From Tubulanus polymorphus (Eukaryota; Nemertea; Palaeonemertea; Tubulaniformes; Tubulanidae), in NCBI RefSeq assembly GCF_964204645.1, contig NC_134026.1:21780650-21844649 (forward strand): a DNA stretch of 64,000 nucleotides, given 5' to 3'. Position 1 is the stretch's first letter, and each line of letters starts with the position of its first letter. The notes below the pieces were generated by a model. The model did no database searches, was not told the DNA's origin, and saw only the letters and a list, made by a program, of their open reading frames with translations. The position numbers and the translations under genes are program-made. Positions 37,688 to 50,002 of the stretch are shown here, piece by piece.

Positions 37688-38843
37688 CACAGGGGCTCGT
37701 TACGATAGCTGGGGGTCCAAAATCAAAGATTTGACCCAGTATCCTAGGTACCACCTATAAAAAAAGAAAAGGGAGCTAACATTTTGACATACAAGAATTG
37801 ACCTTCTCATTTCAACCCCTCATAACTTCGTAACCGATCGACCGATTTACACGAAATTAGATTCGTTTCATTCCCAAGAGGTGACTTTTTCGTTTGAGAC
37901 CTTCCCCGATGAAATCGGACCGGAGACGCCCGAGAAATCACGACTCAAATCCGAAAAAACGGGTCAAAATATCCAAAGCCGGAATTACTAGGACGGCTTG
38001 AAGTGCTCAATTTCCGACGAAAAACGATGATTTGACGCGGTTCCCGGACGTTAATCGCCACATATCATGCATCGCTGGAAAGCTTATGAACTGACCTTAT
38101 TGACAGACGCGTTTATTTGATAATCCGTTCCGATACCCGCGACTGGCGAGCTGATAATCCAGATTGATGCGATAAATACGATTTCCAAGTGTATTCCGGC
38201 CGCCATTAACTGCGTGACGTCATGAGAAATCCCAGCATGCAACGCTAGATAATTGACATATTCAGTCGACCAATCACGTATCGCGAATTTATCAGTCCTC
38301 AGAGCCCGTGACGTCACACCCTCAATGGCGGTTCAGTGACGCTTAAAGTGCGTATTTATCGGTTCGGTGCGTATTTTCACCTCGCTTGTCGCCGGTTTCG
38401 GAACGGATTATCAAATAAACGCATTTTTCAATAAGGTCAGTTCATAAGCTTTCCAGCGATGTATGATATGTGAAGATTAACGTCCGGGAACCGCGTCAAC
38501 TCATCGTTTTTCGTCGGGAATCGACTACTCCGAGACGTCCTAGTAATTCCGGCTTTGGCTATTTTGACTCGTTTTTTCGGATTTGAGTCGTGATTTCTCG
38601 GGTGTCTCTTATCCGATTTTGTTGCGGAAGGTCTCAAACGAAAAAGTAACCTCTTAGGAATGAAACGAAACCAATTTCGAGCGAATCGGTCGATCGGTTA
38701 CGAAGTTATGAGGGGTTGAAATGAGAAGGTCAATTCTTGTATGTCAAAATGTTAGCTCCCTTTTCTTTTTTTATAGGTGGTACCTAGGATACTGGGTCAA
38801 ATCTTTGATTTTGGACCCCCAGCTATCGTGACGAGCCCCTGTG
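37688..38843. mobile_element. Fold-back DNA element with long inverted arms and 8-bp target duplication
   Basis: 1156 bp. It starts 'cacaggggctcgttacgata' and ends with the complement 'atcgtgacgagcccctgtg'. The two arms pair over more than 400 bp (about 37688-38150 with 38380-38843) at high but not perfect identity, leaving a centre of roughly 250 bp. Directly outside both ends stands the same octamer GTCACGTG (37680-37687 and 38844-38851), an 8-bp target-site duplication as made by hAT transposases. No coding capacity. The centre contains two TGACGTCA palindromes (38216 and about 38310). Confidence 0.85.
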
Positions 38844-39509
38844 GTCACGTGTGTCGTCACGGTTCGGTGGTCCGCACCTCGCCTTAGTTAGTTACCTAAT
38901 TGTTGGTGGTAAGCTTTTTATAATCGGATGGGCTTATACCAACGTTAGGGATGACAAGGGCCAAAACTCGGTTGAAAAAAGTAACACTTCAAAAATATAC
39001 TTTCTATTCACTTCAGTCCATAATTAATGGCTTAATTCACAAACTAACACAGGTACCTTTCGAAATAATCCAATTTTATGTATGTTTCGAGTGATTAATC
39101 AACATTATTTTGAGAAATTAATTAATTTCTCAGCAAATTTCGCCATTAGCCGCCATTTCTCTGTATTGCACATGTGGCATGATAAGACAAGGGGACCTAC
39201 AAGGATTTTTATAAAACTTCCAAGACGAAACGACAATTTTTATTTTTGATGGTTTTCCAACTTACATTTCAAATCTTCGTGTTTTCCAAGATAAATAATG
39301 AAGTAATAAATTTTGGTAAAAGAAAAATGGGAATAAGTGTTGATTTCTTAATTTTTTCAATTTCGTCGTTTCGCTTCGTGAGTTTGTGCTGTTGTCCTGG
39401 CCTCAGTCCACAGGTGCCAGCACCTCCAGTAATTTTCAAAATGGCAGCTGTTGACTGGACGGAAATTTACTCTCACTTTACGGCCGATTTGCACATGGAT
39501 TAAGATCGT

Positions 39510-39741
39510 CAGGTGAGGTGTTATAGGTATCAGACAAACTACGAATCTGTTGTGCGTCGATTACAGCAAAAATTAGACGGATATCTTAAGAGACAATGAA
39601 ATGCCAGGCAAATTACTCGTCAGTCAAATTGGCTGACGAAGATTTCATACAAAAATGACCTTCCCATTCCTGACTGTGGTTTGTGAAAATATCCGATCGT
39701 GAAACTAAACCACAGACAGGTTACTGACTACACCTCGCCTG
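39510..39741. repeat. Possible MITE with 'caggygaggtgt' ends
   Basis: Left 'caggtgaggtgt' and right 'acacctcgcctg' are inverted copies bounding about 230 bp. Inner complementary pairs include 'gtcagtcaaattggctgac' and 'cctgactgtggtt...aaccacagacagg'. Complementarity of the ends fades after about 12 bp. Confidence 0.35.
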
Positions 39742-39765
39742 TGTGTGTGCTGTGTACGTCACCTG

Positions 39766-39783
39766 GTCACAGGGGCTCGTATC
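39766..39783. repeat. Second copy of the fold-back element terminus
   Basis: 'cacaggggctcgt' repeats the exact terminus of the element at 37688. No matching right end was found downstream, so it is a solo end or a related family. Confidence 0.45.
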
Positions 39784-40902
39784 AGAGTTGAAGGTAATGT
39801 GAAAACGATTATCTGTTAATCCAATGTATATAGTATATATAAAATAACAAGGGGGCTAACGACGCTCACAAACTACTCAACTTAGCGATGTTCACGGGAG
39901 CCGCCATATTGGATTTTTCAGCCTGCCGGCATGGGGAATTTTAAGAAACAAGCCAACTTCAGGGTTAAATAGCGTATAAATGAGACACTGTCAGAAATTA
40001 ATAAACGTATTTTTATAAACAGTACTTGCTTATGTTGTCTTTTGATGCATTACATCATGTCTATTTTCAATAATTACTGTGGAAACGAGGTTTTTGCGCT
40101 GGCAAATTTTCGCTTCGAATGTAAACAATACGCCGCCATCTTGGATTTCATCGCGAAGCGACGGATATGAATATGCATTTCTAACCGAATTTTCCTTATT
40201 AGGATAATGAATTTGAAGCCCAGAAATTAGCATATCAATGGCGAATGACCTTCTTTTTTGTAACAGCTTCATCGATTTTACAACTAATCGGAAATTTAAC
40301 CTCAGCCAGACGGTTCGAATCCCAGGTAAGCCAATTTTTTTATCAAACAGCGTACTAAGAACTCAAAAATCGGATTTAATTCAATCGAGCTCAACGAAAA
40401 TAAGCTTTAATCTGATGGAATATAACGTCTGCAAAATAAAATAAATTACGGATCCCCGCAATTTCGCGCACTTCCTTGACTAGGGCGTTATTTAAGGGTC
40501 CCGGTGATTACGTCATCGATTATTTGTAAACAAACGCACGTGCGGAAAACAGCTGACTGTATTCATAATAAAAAGATGCCCAATCATTAACATTTCTGGC
40601 CATTTCTTATATCCAAAAGCTAGAATCTTAACAAAACCATATGATGGGCCTATCTTATTCATTAATAGCCTACCATAGTTGTTTCAATAATGAATAAGTA
40701 TGACTATATGGACATCCAATTAATTTTTTGAGACTTTTGAGTGAAAAAATCTGAATGATCAAAACTAGAAGTAGGCGAACAAAATAGGACATGCCTAGTT
40801 TTTTTGTGTCAAATTGGCCAAAATTCTATGTACAGGTCTAAATATAATCTGAATTTGTTTTTCTATACATTTCATCGTAAACTTTCTATTTATAGGTTAA
40901 TC

Positions 40903-43900
40903 ATGTTACAGCCTGATAGCGATGTCGATGATGATTCATTAATGACAAGTGATGTTCTTCATTACCATAAAAACAATGGCAGGAAGAAATGTGGTGAATG
41001 GATAAATGAACATTTTCCATCAACAAACAAGAGTTCAATTTATACCAAGCTTGACAGGATGGTGAAACATCATGAAAGTTTGCTGAAGTCAAAGAATCGG
41101 CCATCAAAAAAGGTAATGTTACATCTCATCATTAGAAAATGACATTCTCGACCATCTCGAATCTATAATAGTTTTTATAATATAATAGTTTTTAGTTGAT
41201 AAAAACATAAGATAGAGTTTTTTGTCAATTAATTTTAATAAAGAATGAAAAATACTCTACAGTCCTACAATAATGATAGAATTTATAAATGCAGTATTAT
41301 AAACTTGAAGGGAGACAAAAATATAAATTCAGTTTTTTCTCCAGTGAAGCAATTAGCCAAATTTCATTTCTTGTAGGAAGAACTTCAAAAATGGCTGCGA
41401 ACACCATTCGAAATGTCCAATAAGCGCAATTGTCAAGATGAACAGCAAGCTGATCACAGTTACTCTGCATCACCTTTACCTGAAAAAGAAAATCCATGTT
41501 ATAATTCCATCTTAGAAGAAAAGAAAAAACAGCTGAAAAGAGTAACTGAAAGTAAGCGATATTACAAAAATAAGAGTGAAAATTTAGAAAGATCTACATC
41601 ATCAACTGCATTACAGGTTTGCGATAACTGTACTGATATAATAAGAGAACTTGAAACCTGCCAGCAAGTCAATTTAGATCTAAAGGAAAAATGTAGAATG
41701 TATGAAGAAAATATTAGATTGAACAGTGAGATTGAACAAACAGAAACTGACGGGGTATATAACACCAAATTCAGAGCTCTGGTTTATGAATTACTGATGC
41801 ATCATGTTCCAAGTGAACATGTTAATTCTGTAATAAGTTCATGCTTTAAATATCTTGGGAAAACTCCATCAAAACTGCCAAATACTAGTACTATACGACG
41901 AATGAACATCGAACGATTAGGCTTAAGCCAGATGCAATTGGGGGATGAACTAAGTCGTAAAGAGAATACAACATTATATTCTGACGAAACATCTAAATTC
42001 GGAGAGAAATACATGGGTTTTCACGTGACAGGGGAAGACAGAAAACATTACGTACTTGGACTGAGAGACCTCACCACCAAATCAGCAGATGACACCCTCC
42101 ATACATTCAAACAAATAATACAAGACATTGATGACAGATGCTCCGAAACAACTAATACAACTGGCAAACACATTTTAAAGAATATTCAGAATACAATGTC
42201 CGATCGTGCAGCTACTGAGCTTAAGTGGCACGAACTCCTCTCCAACTACAGATTGAACATATTACCTGAGACGATTTCTAACTGGAATTTAATGTCAGCG
42301 GACGACAAAGCACCCATCGAAAGTTTAGCGAATTTTTTCTGTGGCTTACATAGCTTTGTTCAGGTGGCTGAAGTCACCCAGAAAGTCCTCCTGCAGCAAC
42401 AAAAAGAAAAAGACCTGGTCGTAACAGGGCCACAGATTATACAACCATCGGAGCCAGGTGTCATTCGTCTGATACGTACCGCGGCAAAAGCGTTTGCAAG
42501 GGGTGCCGATGAAAAAAGTGGATGTCATGCCCACTTCAAAAGTTTCCTGACTGAGTTCCTCAAACATCATCAACTCAGAAGTATACCAATTGTTCCTTTT
42601 CGAGGAAATCGATTCAATATCATCTTTTTCAATGGAGGATTTGTGTACTTTCTTCACAAAAAGATGATTGATTATTTGGAAATGGTTGATAATCCAAATC
42701 GCCTCTTGAAGTCTGTGTTTGCAGACCTTAAATCCGTAGACAATATCGCTGGATGTAAAGCATTAGGGCTAATCAGTAAATTCATCACTGGACCATTGTG
42801 GAGGCTCACTGAGGATAAAACAGTAAAAATGGTAGACCTCATTCGATTTGTTCCAGAGCTCATCAGTTACATCGAAAGTGCTAGTGCCAGGATCAGTGAA
42901 TTTATGAATGGTGAACTTGAAGTCTTTAGCGACATATATCCTGTAAAGAAAGATCATGTATATTCATGTTTGATAGAAGAATCTGAATATGATAATGAAT
43001 GTGAACTGCAACTTTCCGTCATCTAACCTGCTATTGTCAATCTGCTCAAGGAACAGTATAAGGAATTTTTGGAGGGAGGTGAATTCTCAACTAATGAGAA
43101 ACATTCAACATCAGGAAGTGCTGAGCTACACAATAAGTTTGCAGAAAGAGTCTTTGCCTATTCTGATCAGTTACTCAGATTCAAGCCCAACATCAGTCAC
43201 ATTGGAATTGAAGCTTATATTATGTTCTCCCTCAACAAGACACAAGACTGGCTAGCATCAAAACCTACAAAACAGCAAGAAGCACTTGTACAGAAAGCCA
43301 TGACTGATCGCCGCAAGATACAAGAGCTTTACAAATTGCGCAGAAAAGAGATAGCTGAAAAAAGAATTCAGAACTTAGCTGATAAGAGAAAGGCGCTAGC
43401 TGAAAAAAGAGAACGGCAAATGAAGGAAAGAGAACTAATAATCAAAGACATCATGTATTATGGCTTTTGGCAAACTCCCCAAGATGTTATCCAGAGTTTG
43501 AATAATCTGAAAACCAAAAGTGATAAAGAAATGGCTTTGAAGGGACAGCTAAGGTTCCGTGAGATAATTCTCCAGCAGCAATGGGATGATGCTTCTATAT
43601 ACAGATTTTCTGTGAGAGTAGATGAAAAGAAAAGAAGGAATTTAAGTTTAGATGAACTACAAGCAAATGTCATTCAGCTTGTCGAAGCAGCAGAAGCGAT
43701 TCCAACAACCGCAACGGAAAGAGAACGAGCTGGAAATTTGATAGGGAAAACAATGTAAAAAATGAAGACGATCCAAATGATAGCGGCGTACTCACCAAAT
43801 TTTTAGCTACGGTTATTTCTTCTGTTCCTGGTTACTCGTCATGGTTCAATATCAAGTACGATAATGATGATGCATTGTATGTTGAGAAACTGGAAGAAGA

Positions 43901-43931
43901 AATACAAAGCGGAAATATCACAGTGCTGTAA
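40903..43931 (+). pseudogene. Transposase-like gene broken by one in-frame stop and one frameshift
   Basis: Exon 1 (40903-41112) and exon 2 (from 41377) join in phase 0. The frame then reads through 41413-43023, meets a single TAA at 43024-43026, and continues in the same frame to about 43740. There a frameshift moves the last coding stretch (ending at 43931, with the motif GYSSWFNIKYDNDDALYV) into another frame. Removing these two lesions would leave about 900 codons. An N-terminal charged coiled coil is followed by a region with RNase-H-fold-like acidic positions (LYSDETSKF, NTMSDRAATE) and a Cys-His motif (FFCGLHSFV). The C-terminal third is a long basic helix (RRKEIAEKRIQNLADKRKAL) before YYGFWQTPQDV. 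I recognise the family only as a multicopy uncharacterised one in marine invertebrate genomes; a DDE transposase origin is inference. It could also be a domesticated gene with an assembly error. Confidence 0.6.
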
Positions 43932-44756
43932 ATTAGTCAGTGTATTTATAAATACGTTATAAATATTAGTTATTTCATAATTGTTATTTTATTTTTAGAT
44001 ATCTAAAATTCCAGTTAGAGTTAAAACTAAGTTATACTAACCTCGACATTGAAGTTATATCAAAACGTCACCATGCACGCTTTCTAGGTAAACATCATAA
44101 AATTCCATGAATTCGCCAGGGATTCTGAAGTATTTTAAACGTATGTTCTTGATATTTTTCTGAATTAAATCGCCGAATGTGTAGTAGAATTTCAATTAAT
44201 CAGTTGACACTTTTACATCCCTTTCATTGCTTCTGATTATCGGCGGTGACAACGAAAAAAGCTGCAGGCTTAAATTCAAATTCAAATTAAGTAGTTTATT
44301 CACTGCTCGAAAAAAACATTAAAGGATGTTTAATACCTCATGATATAGCCCAAACCAGAAGGATTTCTTCAGTGTGTCATTATTTTTAATCCTATTTCTC
44401 TGACAGAACAGTGATTTTTTTGCTTAGCAGGCCTGTCAGACACAAGTTTATAACTAAAAAAAGTCAAACGAGTTAGTAGTTGTCCTCTTCTCACACTCAC
44501 AGTTTCATTTAATGGATGAGAGTGGTCCTATTTAAGACTAGTTGTTGCCCTCGACAAATGAAGGAGGCGTATAGATTTAAAATTATTTTTACAGATGGGG
44601 GCTAGACGTAGTATGGTCAGCTGAGTATGGTAAGATTATAATACTGTCAGGTGGTGGTCTGCTTGTTTCATATTATTTATATTCATATAAAATAACATGT
44701 CTGTCTGTTGTTGTTGTCTGTCTGAAATTGTACTGCACATGCACTTATTTTGTTTT
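43932..44756. other. Intergenic between the two transposase-like genes
   Basis: AT-rich with no supported gene. The boundaries of the preceding element could not be located. Confidence 0.4.
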
Positions 44757-44757
44757 C

Positions 44758-44907
44758 TTAAAGAAAGGGCCTGTCCGTGATATCATACCAACAGTGCTGC
44801 TATTTCCAGAACTCAAACTTTGCATGATGAAATAAACTACCCATTGGGTATGCTTCAATTTGAAAATTTTTTTATTTTGTCCCCGAAATCACTGACAGAC
44901 CCTTTAA
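44758..44907. mobile_element. Short MITE ('cttaaagggyctgtc' ends)
   Basis: Left 'cttaaagaaagggcctgtcc' and right 'gacagaccctttaag' form imperfect inverted repeats around about 110 bp. Each end carries TTAA. Non-coding. Confidence 0.5.
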
Positions 44908-44959
44908 GATACAACCTCCACAGTTGGACTTGTTAAGTCAGTGTGATCTATCTTTACAG

Positions 44960-47884
44960 GGTCTGAAACAACAGTACCGGTTCAGGAGCCAAACAATGAA
45001 GAGGCATCAAGGCAGACTCAATCGACAGGTAAAGGCACCTTATTAAGGCCAAAAATAATTTCTTGTCAACAGCGATACAGCATTACTTATGTCTTGGGCT
45101 ACATTTTGATTACACCATGTTTTCATTCATTTTTAGGATCAGATGAGCAGTCAGCTACATGTGGCAAGAACCAGCAGCAGAGAAATGGGATAACTGAATC
45201 AGGTAAATTAATTGAAAGTAAAAATTTAGATTTTAGCCCTTGTCTTGATGATATGTGGTATGTGTTGGTGTACCTACCCAAAGACATCTGCTGACAAATT
45301 TGGCGAATTGTGACATAAGTTGTTACCCAATACATAACTCCTAAATGCATGCTTGGATTGAATGGTCTAAACAGTGTATAAAAGCAACACTTTACTTAAT
45401 AGTTTTTCTTTACAATTTTTCAGAGATCAGGTCGTTATTTGATACCTCTAAAGACCAGATTCATTCTGCTGACATCTGTAAACATAACTGTCTGCATGTT
45501 TCATCAAAGGACAAACTCGAGTATACAAAAGGCACCCGGGTTATCAAATTTAATCATGATTGGTTTTTGATTAAGGAAGCATATGATGCAGTGACTGACA
45601 CTAAGTGGCTGGTATACCAGGAAAATGTAGGCATGTTCTGTGTACTACCGTATGTCGGAAACACGATGGGATCAGTAAGACTAACAAAAACAAAGTGTGG
45701 GTCAGTGCGCCATGTCAAAAGATAAGGACTGATGCGATGTATGATCATCTAGGATCGGAAAAGCACAAAGACTGTGTTAAGGCGGAATTACTTCAAAGAG
45801 GATCACTCTTCCAAAAACAGATTGACCAGAAAAGTGCATACGAAAATTCTGTTTTAAAAATGGCATTTGAGTCTTTGTATTATGTTATGAAGGAAGAAGT
45901 TGCACTGCTTAAATTCCATTCACTTCTTCAACTGATTAGCAGATGTGGTGTTCCCAGTATAGATCTGTTTGACTATTCTTCGCCAGCTTCTATAAGAGAA
46001 ATGGCTGTATGTATAGGCAAGGTAATAAAATCAGAGTTCATGAGTCAAATCAAAGATAATAACCGTGTGTTTGGTCTATTGACTGATGAAGTTAGTGACA
46101 TTAGTGTCAAAGAGCAGCTTGTTACTTTCATTAGGGCAGTGTCAAGGTCAGGTAAATCCCAAACTAACTTTTTGACCATTGATGAGTTGACTGGCTCTGC
46201 AAATGCAGATAATATTGTTAAAGCCTTGACCTCAGTAATCGAGGACAATGGTTTGGATGGAGGCATGATGACAAAGTTTGTCTCTGACGGAGTTTCTACG
46301 TTTACTGGCAAACACAATGGGGTAGCTGTACAGTTGAAAAGGAAATTCAACTACGCTATGTTGTCAATCCATTGCATTTGCCACAAACTGGCTTTGGCAA
46401 GTGCTGATGCTGATCAGTCTTTAGATATGATTAAAAATGCTGTCCAATTGTTAACAAATATTTGGAGATTTTTTGAAAATAGTCCTAGAAGGACATCAAA
46501 TCTTGTCAAAGTTCAAAGCCAGTTGAAGGCCCTGGCGGTAGATTCAAATTCTGTAGATTTTGTCAGTACTAAAATTAGGAAAGCATGTAGGACAAGATGG
46601 CTATCGATTGAACAATCTCTAGTATCCCTATTATCAAATTTTGTAGCGGTTTTACAAACACTACGTATCGAGAAAGAAGAGAGAGATGAACCATTAGCAA
46701 TAGGCCTCTTGCGGCAACTAAACAGTAGTAAAACCCTTGGGGTTCTTTACATATTGAATGTAATTGTGCCAGTTCTGGCATCTCTCAGTCGTTGCTTCCA
46801 GGCTTCGGAACTAAATTTCAGTATGCTAAAGCCAGCTATTGCTGCTGCCAAAAACAAGATAGTGTCTGAGCCTGATCCAATCATCAAATTGAAAAGGGAC
46901 ATAGCTGATGATGGGATCTTTAAATCTTTAGAACTTCAGTTAAACGAAACGACTGAAAAAAGTCTTGTGAATCTGTATTTAAAATACAAACTGTCGGTGA
47001 TTGACAATATTGATGCCAGGTTTGAAGGATGTCTTGGCGTATTAGATGCATTTGGCATATTCGATCCAACACTTATTCCTGATGAGCATACAGTTGAATT
47101 TACTTCCTATGGGAAAGCAGAGTTACCTGAAATTGCTAATCATTTCTTCCCTGGTGATAATGACAAAAGTAGAAAATTACACTTGGAGTATGATGGCTTC
47201 AAATACCAACTTTTGAAACAAAATAAAATTGAGGCTCGTATCAAAGAAGAAAAACAGAGAAAAAGTTCATGTGAGAAAAGTGCAAAAAAATCAAAAAAGC
47301 CAAAACATAGTGATACGGCAATTGAAATTGAAACCCCCCTGGAGAGATTATGTGATAAAGTGTTTTCTTCTTATGTCACCTACAGTAATTTCTACCCTAT
47401 TATAACCCAGTTATTAGAAATAGTGCATTCTGCACCTATTTCAAATGCGTGGCCTGAAAGGGGTGCTAGTGCCGTTAAACGCATAAAAACCAAAGCAAGA
47501 AACAGGATGTCTAATAAAGTTCTCAATGCACTGATGCAGGTTTCGATCAATGGCCCTAAATCTGATCAAGCAAGTTCAATAATCAACAAAGCTGTTGATC
47601 ATTGGCTCTCAAGTAAAACTAGGCGAAAGTTACCAAAACAGCAGAATCAAACTGTGACCATGGATTCCACTGCATCAGTTGCATCTTCAGTCTGCTCAGT
47701 ATCTGTTCAGACTGAAGATATTGATTCATTAGACATCACTGATGATTTCGTGGAAGAAGAGATTTCTATTGCTAGCACTTCACCAAAAGAAATGTCTACT
47801 TCCACCAGTGAGGAGCTAATGAAATTATTTGGTCTTGGCACTGATAGTGATGATAATGATGAAGATGAATTTGATGGTTTTTGA
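44960..47884 (+). pseudogene. hAT-superfamily transposase (ZNF862-like), frameshifted in its zinc finger
   Basis: Small upstream exons (44960-45028, 45137-45202, and from 45424) join in phase. The third exon runs into a TTF/BED-type zinc finger (KFNHDWFLIKEAYDAVTDTK ... GMFCVL). The frame shifts at about 45645-45655, where removing 5 bases would bring CVL next to CRKHDGISKTNKNKVW and the finger's closing DHLGSEKHKDC. After that a single open frame reaches the stop at 47884. The catalytic-domain signs are those of hAT transposases: VFGLLTDEVSDISVKEQL (first Asp), FVSDGVSTFTGKHNGVAVQL (second Asp), HCICHKLALA (Cys-His), TRWLS, and the C-terminal APISNAWPERGASAVKRIKT (Glu) with NALMQVSINGP. The acidic tail ends in DNDEDEFDGF. 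AATAAA follows at 47917. ZNF862-like genes are partly domesticated in animals, so this may be a host gene with a mutated or misread finger. The first exon was not found. Confidence 0.75.
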
Positions 47885-47916
47885 ATGAAAGAATTTTTGA
47901 AAGAAAGAATTTGCTG

Positions 47917-47922
47917 AATAAA
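47917..47922 (+). terminator. Polyadenylation signal of the hAT-like gene
   Basis: AATAAA 33 bases after the stop codon, followed by a TTTA-repeat tract (47952-47976). Confidence 0.55.
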
Positions 47923-48484
47923 GAAACAACATTTGTATGACAATAATGTGATTATTTATTTATTTATTTATTTATTATCGAAAAAAAGTTGAGTTTCAGA
48001 TGAGATAATCTTAATAAACTGAGTTTGTTAAAATTATGACCAGAAATTTAGTGTATCTCTTAATTGTGTCATTTTGATGAAGAATGTTAGGATTTCTGAG
48101 AATGGTTTTCTGAGAATATTTTTGTGCTAAATGCTCTCAGAATGCATCAAATTGGCTCTTAATTTTCAAAATTTTCCTCCATCCCCCTCGAGCTCCCCCT
48201 GCTCGCCGCTTCGCGGCTCGAATTGCACGAATTAGGGTGACCCTACAACATTTTCCAGTGACCCTATAACTACTTTTCCTAATGCAAACACTGTAACTAG
48301 GCTGAGATCAATTAATCATCTTTTAGAAAAGGTTTGTCTCTCATTCATTCAATTGTGTAACTGATATCTGTGAATAATCTACAATCAACAGATACCACAT
48401 TGAAATCTAATATACTTTATTTCAGGCACAATTCCTGTTTACTGTGGTATGAAATAAGATTGAGTCAAGCGCAAAACTTTAGGA

Positions 48485-48778
48485 GCATATCAGAGGAGGA
48501 GTATCATAGGAGCAGCAGAGCAGGAGTATCGTAGGAGCAGGAGTATCTTAGGAGCAGCAGCAGTATCATAGGAGAAGTAGGACTATCATAGGTGCAGCGG
48601 GAGTATCGTAGGAGCAGCAGGAGTATCATAGGAGCAGCAGGAGTATCGTAAGAGTAGCAGGAGTATCATAGGAGCAGCAGGAGTATCATAGTAGCAGCAG
48701 GAGTATCGCAGGAGCAGCAGGAGTTTCGTAAGAGTAGCAGGAGTATCATAGGAGCAGCAGGAGTATCATAGGAGCAGC
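48485..48778 (+). repeat. 20-bp minisatellite
   Basis: About fifteen copies of 'aggagcagcaggagtatcat' and close variants, some with 'cgt' for 'cat' or 'agagtagc' for 'ggagcagc'. No long open frame is favoured. Confidence 0.9.
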
Positions 48779-48829
48779 TGAATGAATCACAGAAGAGTTT
48801 AGATAAGTAGTTTTAGAATTATGTGTTAA

Positions 48830-49640
48830 TTCATACCACTTATTGATAGAGGAGTTGAAGATGTTCAGGACCAGAGTTCAGTTTATCTTCTAACAGACTA
48901 GAACTAAATGTAGAATCATAACGGTTATTGAATATATCTCCAGCAAGTATCTGTATCAATCTTTAGCTCACTTCACACACAGCTATAGATCAGAGTTCCT
49001 TACAGCGACCACTGAATCAACCTATGGTAATCATTACAACTGAAATAATGATAACAGATTCTATATGAATACGTATGAAGCACATCTGAAACCAAAGTGA
49101 TAGAAAAATAGAAAGTTGTAAAATGTTTTCTGACGCAGTTTGATTTGTGTCAGATTGTAACTGTAGAAGTTTCACTCATTGTTTCAGTCTAATAGAGATA
49201 TAACTGATGTACATGTAACACTGACTGTGTAACACTGCAGTCATTTATTCACTTATTCCTCCTCAGTTTGAAGAATGTTTGTTCTCTCATCTTCATTTCG
49301 CGATAAGAATCATTCTCATCTGTGTAACTACAATATCGTAACATTTCTACTTATTCAATCATAGAGGGAATGAGTAATATGAGGTTTGGGTATGGAATGG
49401 GACAGGGTATGGTGTAGTTGACAGTAAGGGTAGGATAGGGTAATGTGATGAGGTAAGGTCGGTTGGATGATGCAGGGTTGTTTGATGTGGTTGGATTCGA
49501 TGATAAGTTTAATGTAGAACTGTTTGGGGGTAAGTGATGTAAGTGGTAGTGTACGGTGTGTATGTTCGGAGGGTGTATGATAACGGATCGAAAGGTTGCT
49601 GGTAGAGGGTGGTACAGTAGCCTCTCACTCACCAGGGCTC
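48830..49640 (+). repeat. Left arm of a large inverted repeat
   Basis: Reverse-complementary, with scattered substitutions and small indels, to 53225-54000. The outer half is ordinary AT-rich sequence ('ctcacttcacacacagctat', 'actgatgtacatgtaacact'). The inner half (from about 49360) is strongly G/T-rich on this strand ('gggtatggaatgggacaggg'). Confidence 0.85.
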
Positions 49641-50002
49641 GGGTTGCTTCCTGCTGAAGCTCACGTCTACACAAACGCTGCCCGCAATTTATCCATCGGT
49701 CTGTTGGAATACAAGGAATTATCCAGCCAATGAAAACAGAGGAATTATCCAGCCAATGAAAATTATGGAAATATACATTATTCTTGTGTTGGTCCCTCGG
49801 TCCAGCGACCACCAGTGATGCCAGTCACTATGAGGTGTACATGTTTTACTGTTGGCAAATATCCTTCAATAAACTTTGATAAAGGATAAGTTGATGTCAG
49901 CAGCGCAGAATTTCGAGTTCCGGATCCGGAAAACAACATCACAGGAAATTATTGTATTTGTCTGAGTTCGTCCACAGATCAAGGGTCAAGGTCTAATCAT
50001 GT

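Larger units (their letters stand above)
38844..40902. other. Repeat-bearing intergenic region before the transposase-like gene
   Basis: No complete gene. The frame ending at 39503 contains a short Met-initiated stretch (MAAVDWTEIYSHFTADLHMD) followed by a stop and a donor-like 'cag/gtgagg'; it may be a chance frame or a decayed first exon. 'gccgccatnttgga' motifs, resembling YY1 sites, occur at about 39900 and 40130. A tRNA B-box-like 'cggttcgaatccc' lies at 40311. Confidence 0.4.

Noticed and set aside
39435-39503. Short Met-initiated frame MAAVDWTEIYSHF as WDR11 exon 1
   Set aside because: It shares 'AAVDW' with human WDR11 exon 1 but is on the wrong strand; the true exon is at 35717-35787 on the minus strand.
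49351-49812. 153-codon minus-strand Pro/Asn/Thr-rich frame
   Set aside because: Low-complexity translation of the G/T-rich inverted arm; the opposite arm has diverged without frame preservation.
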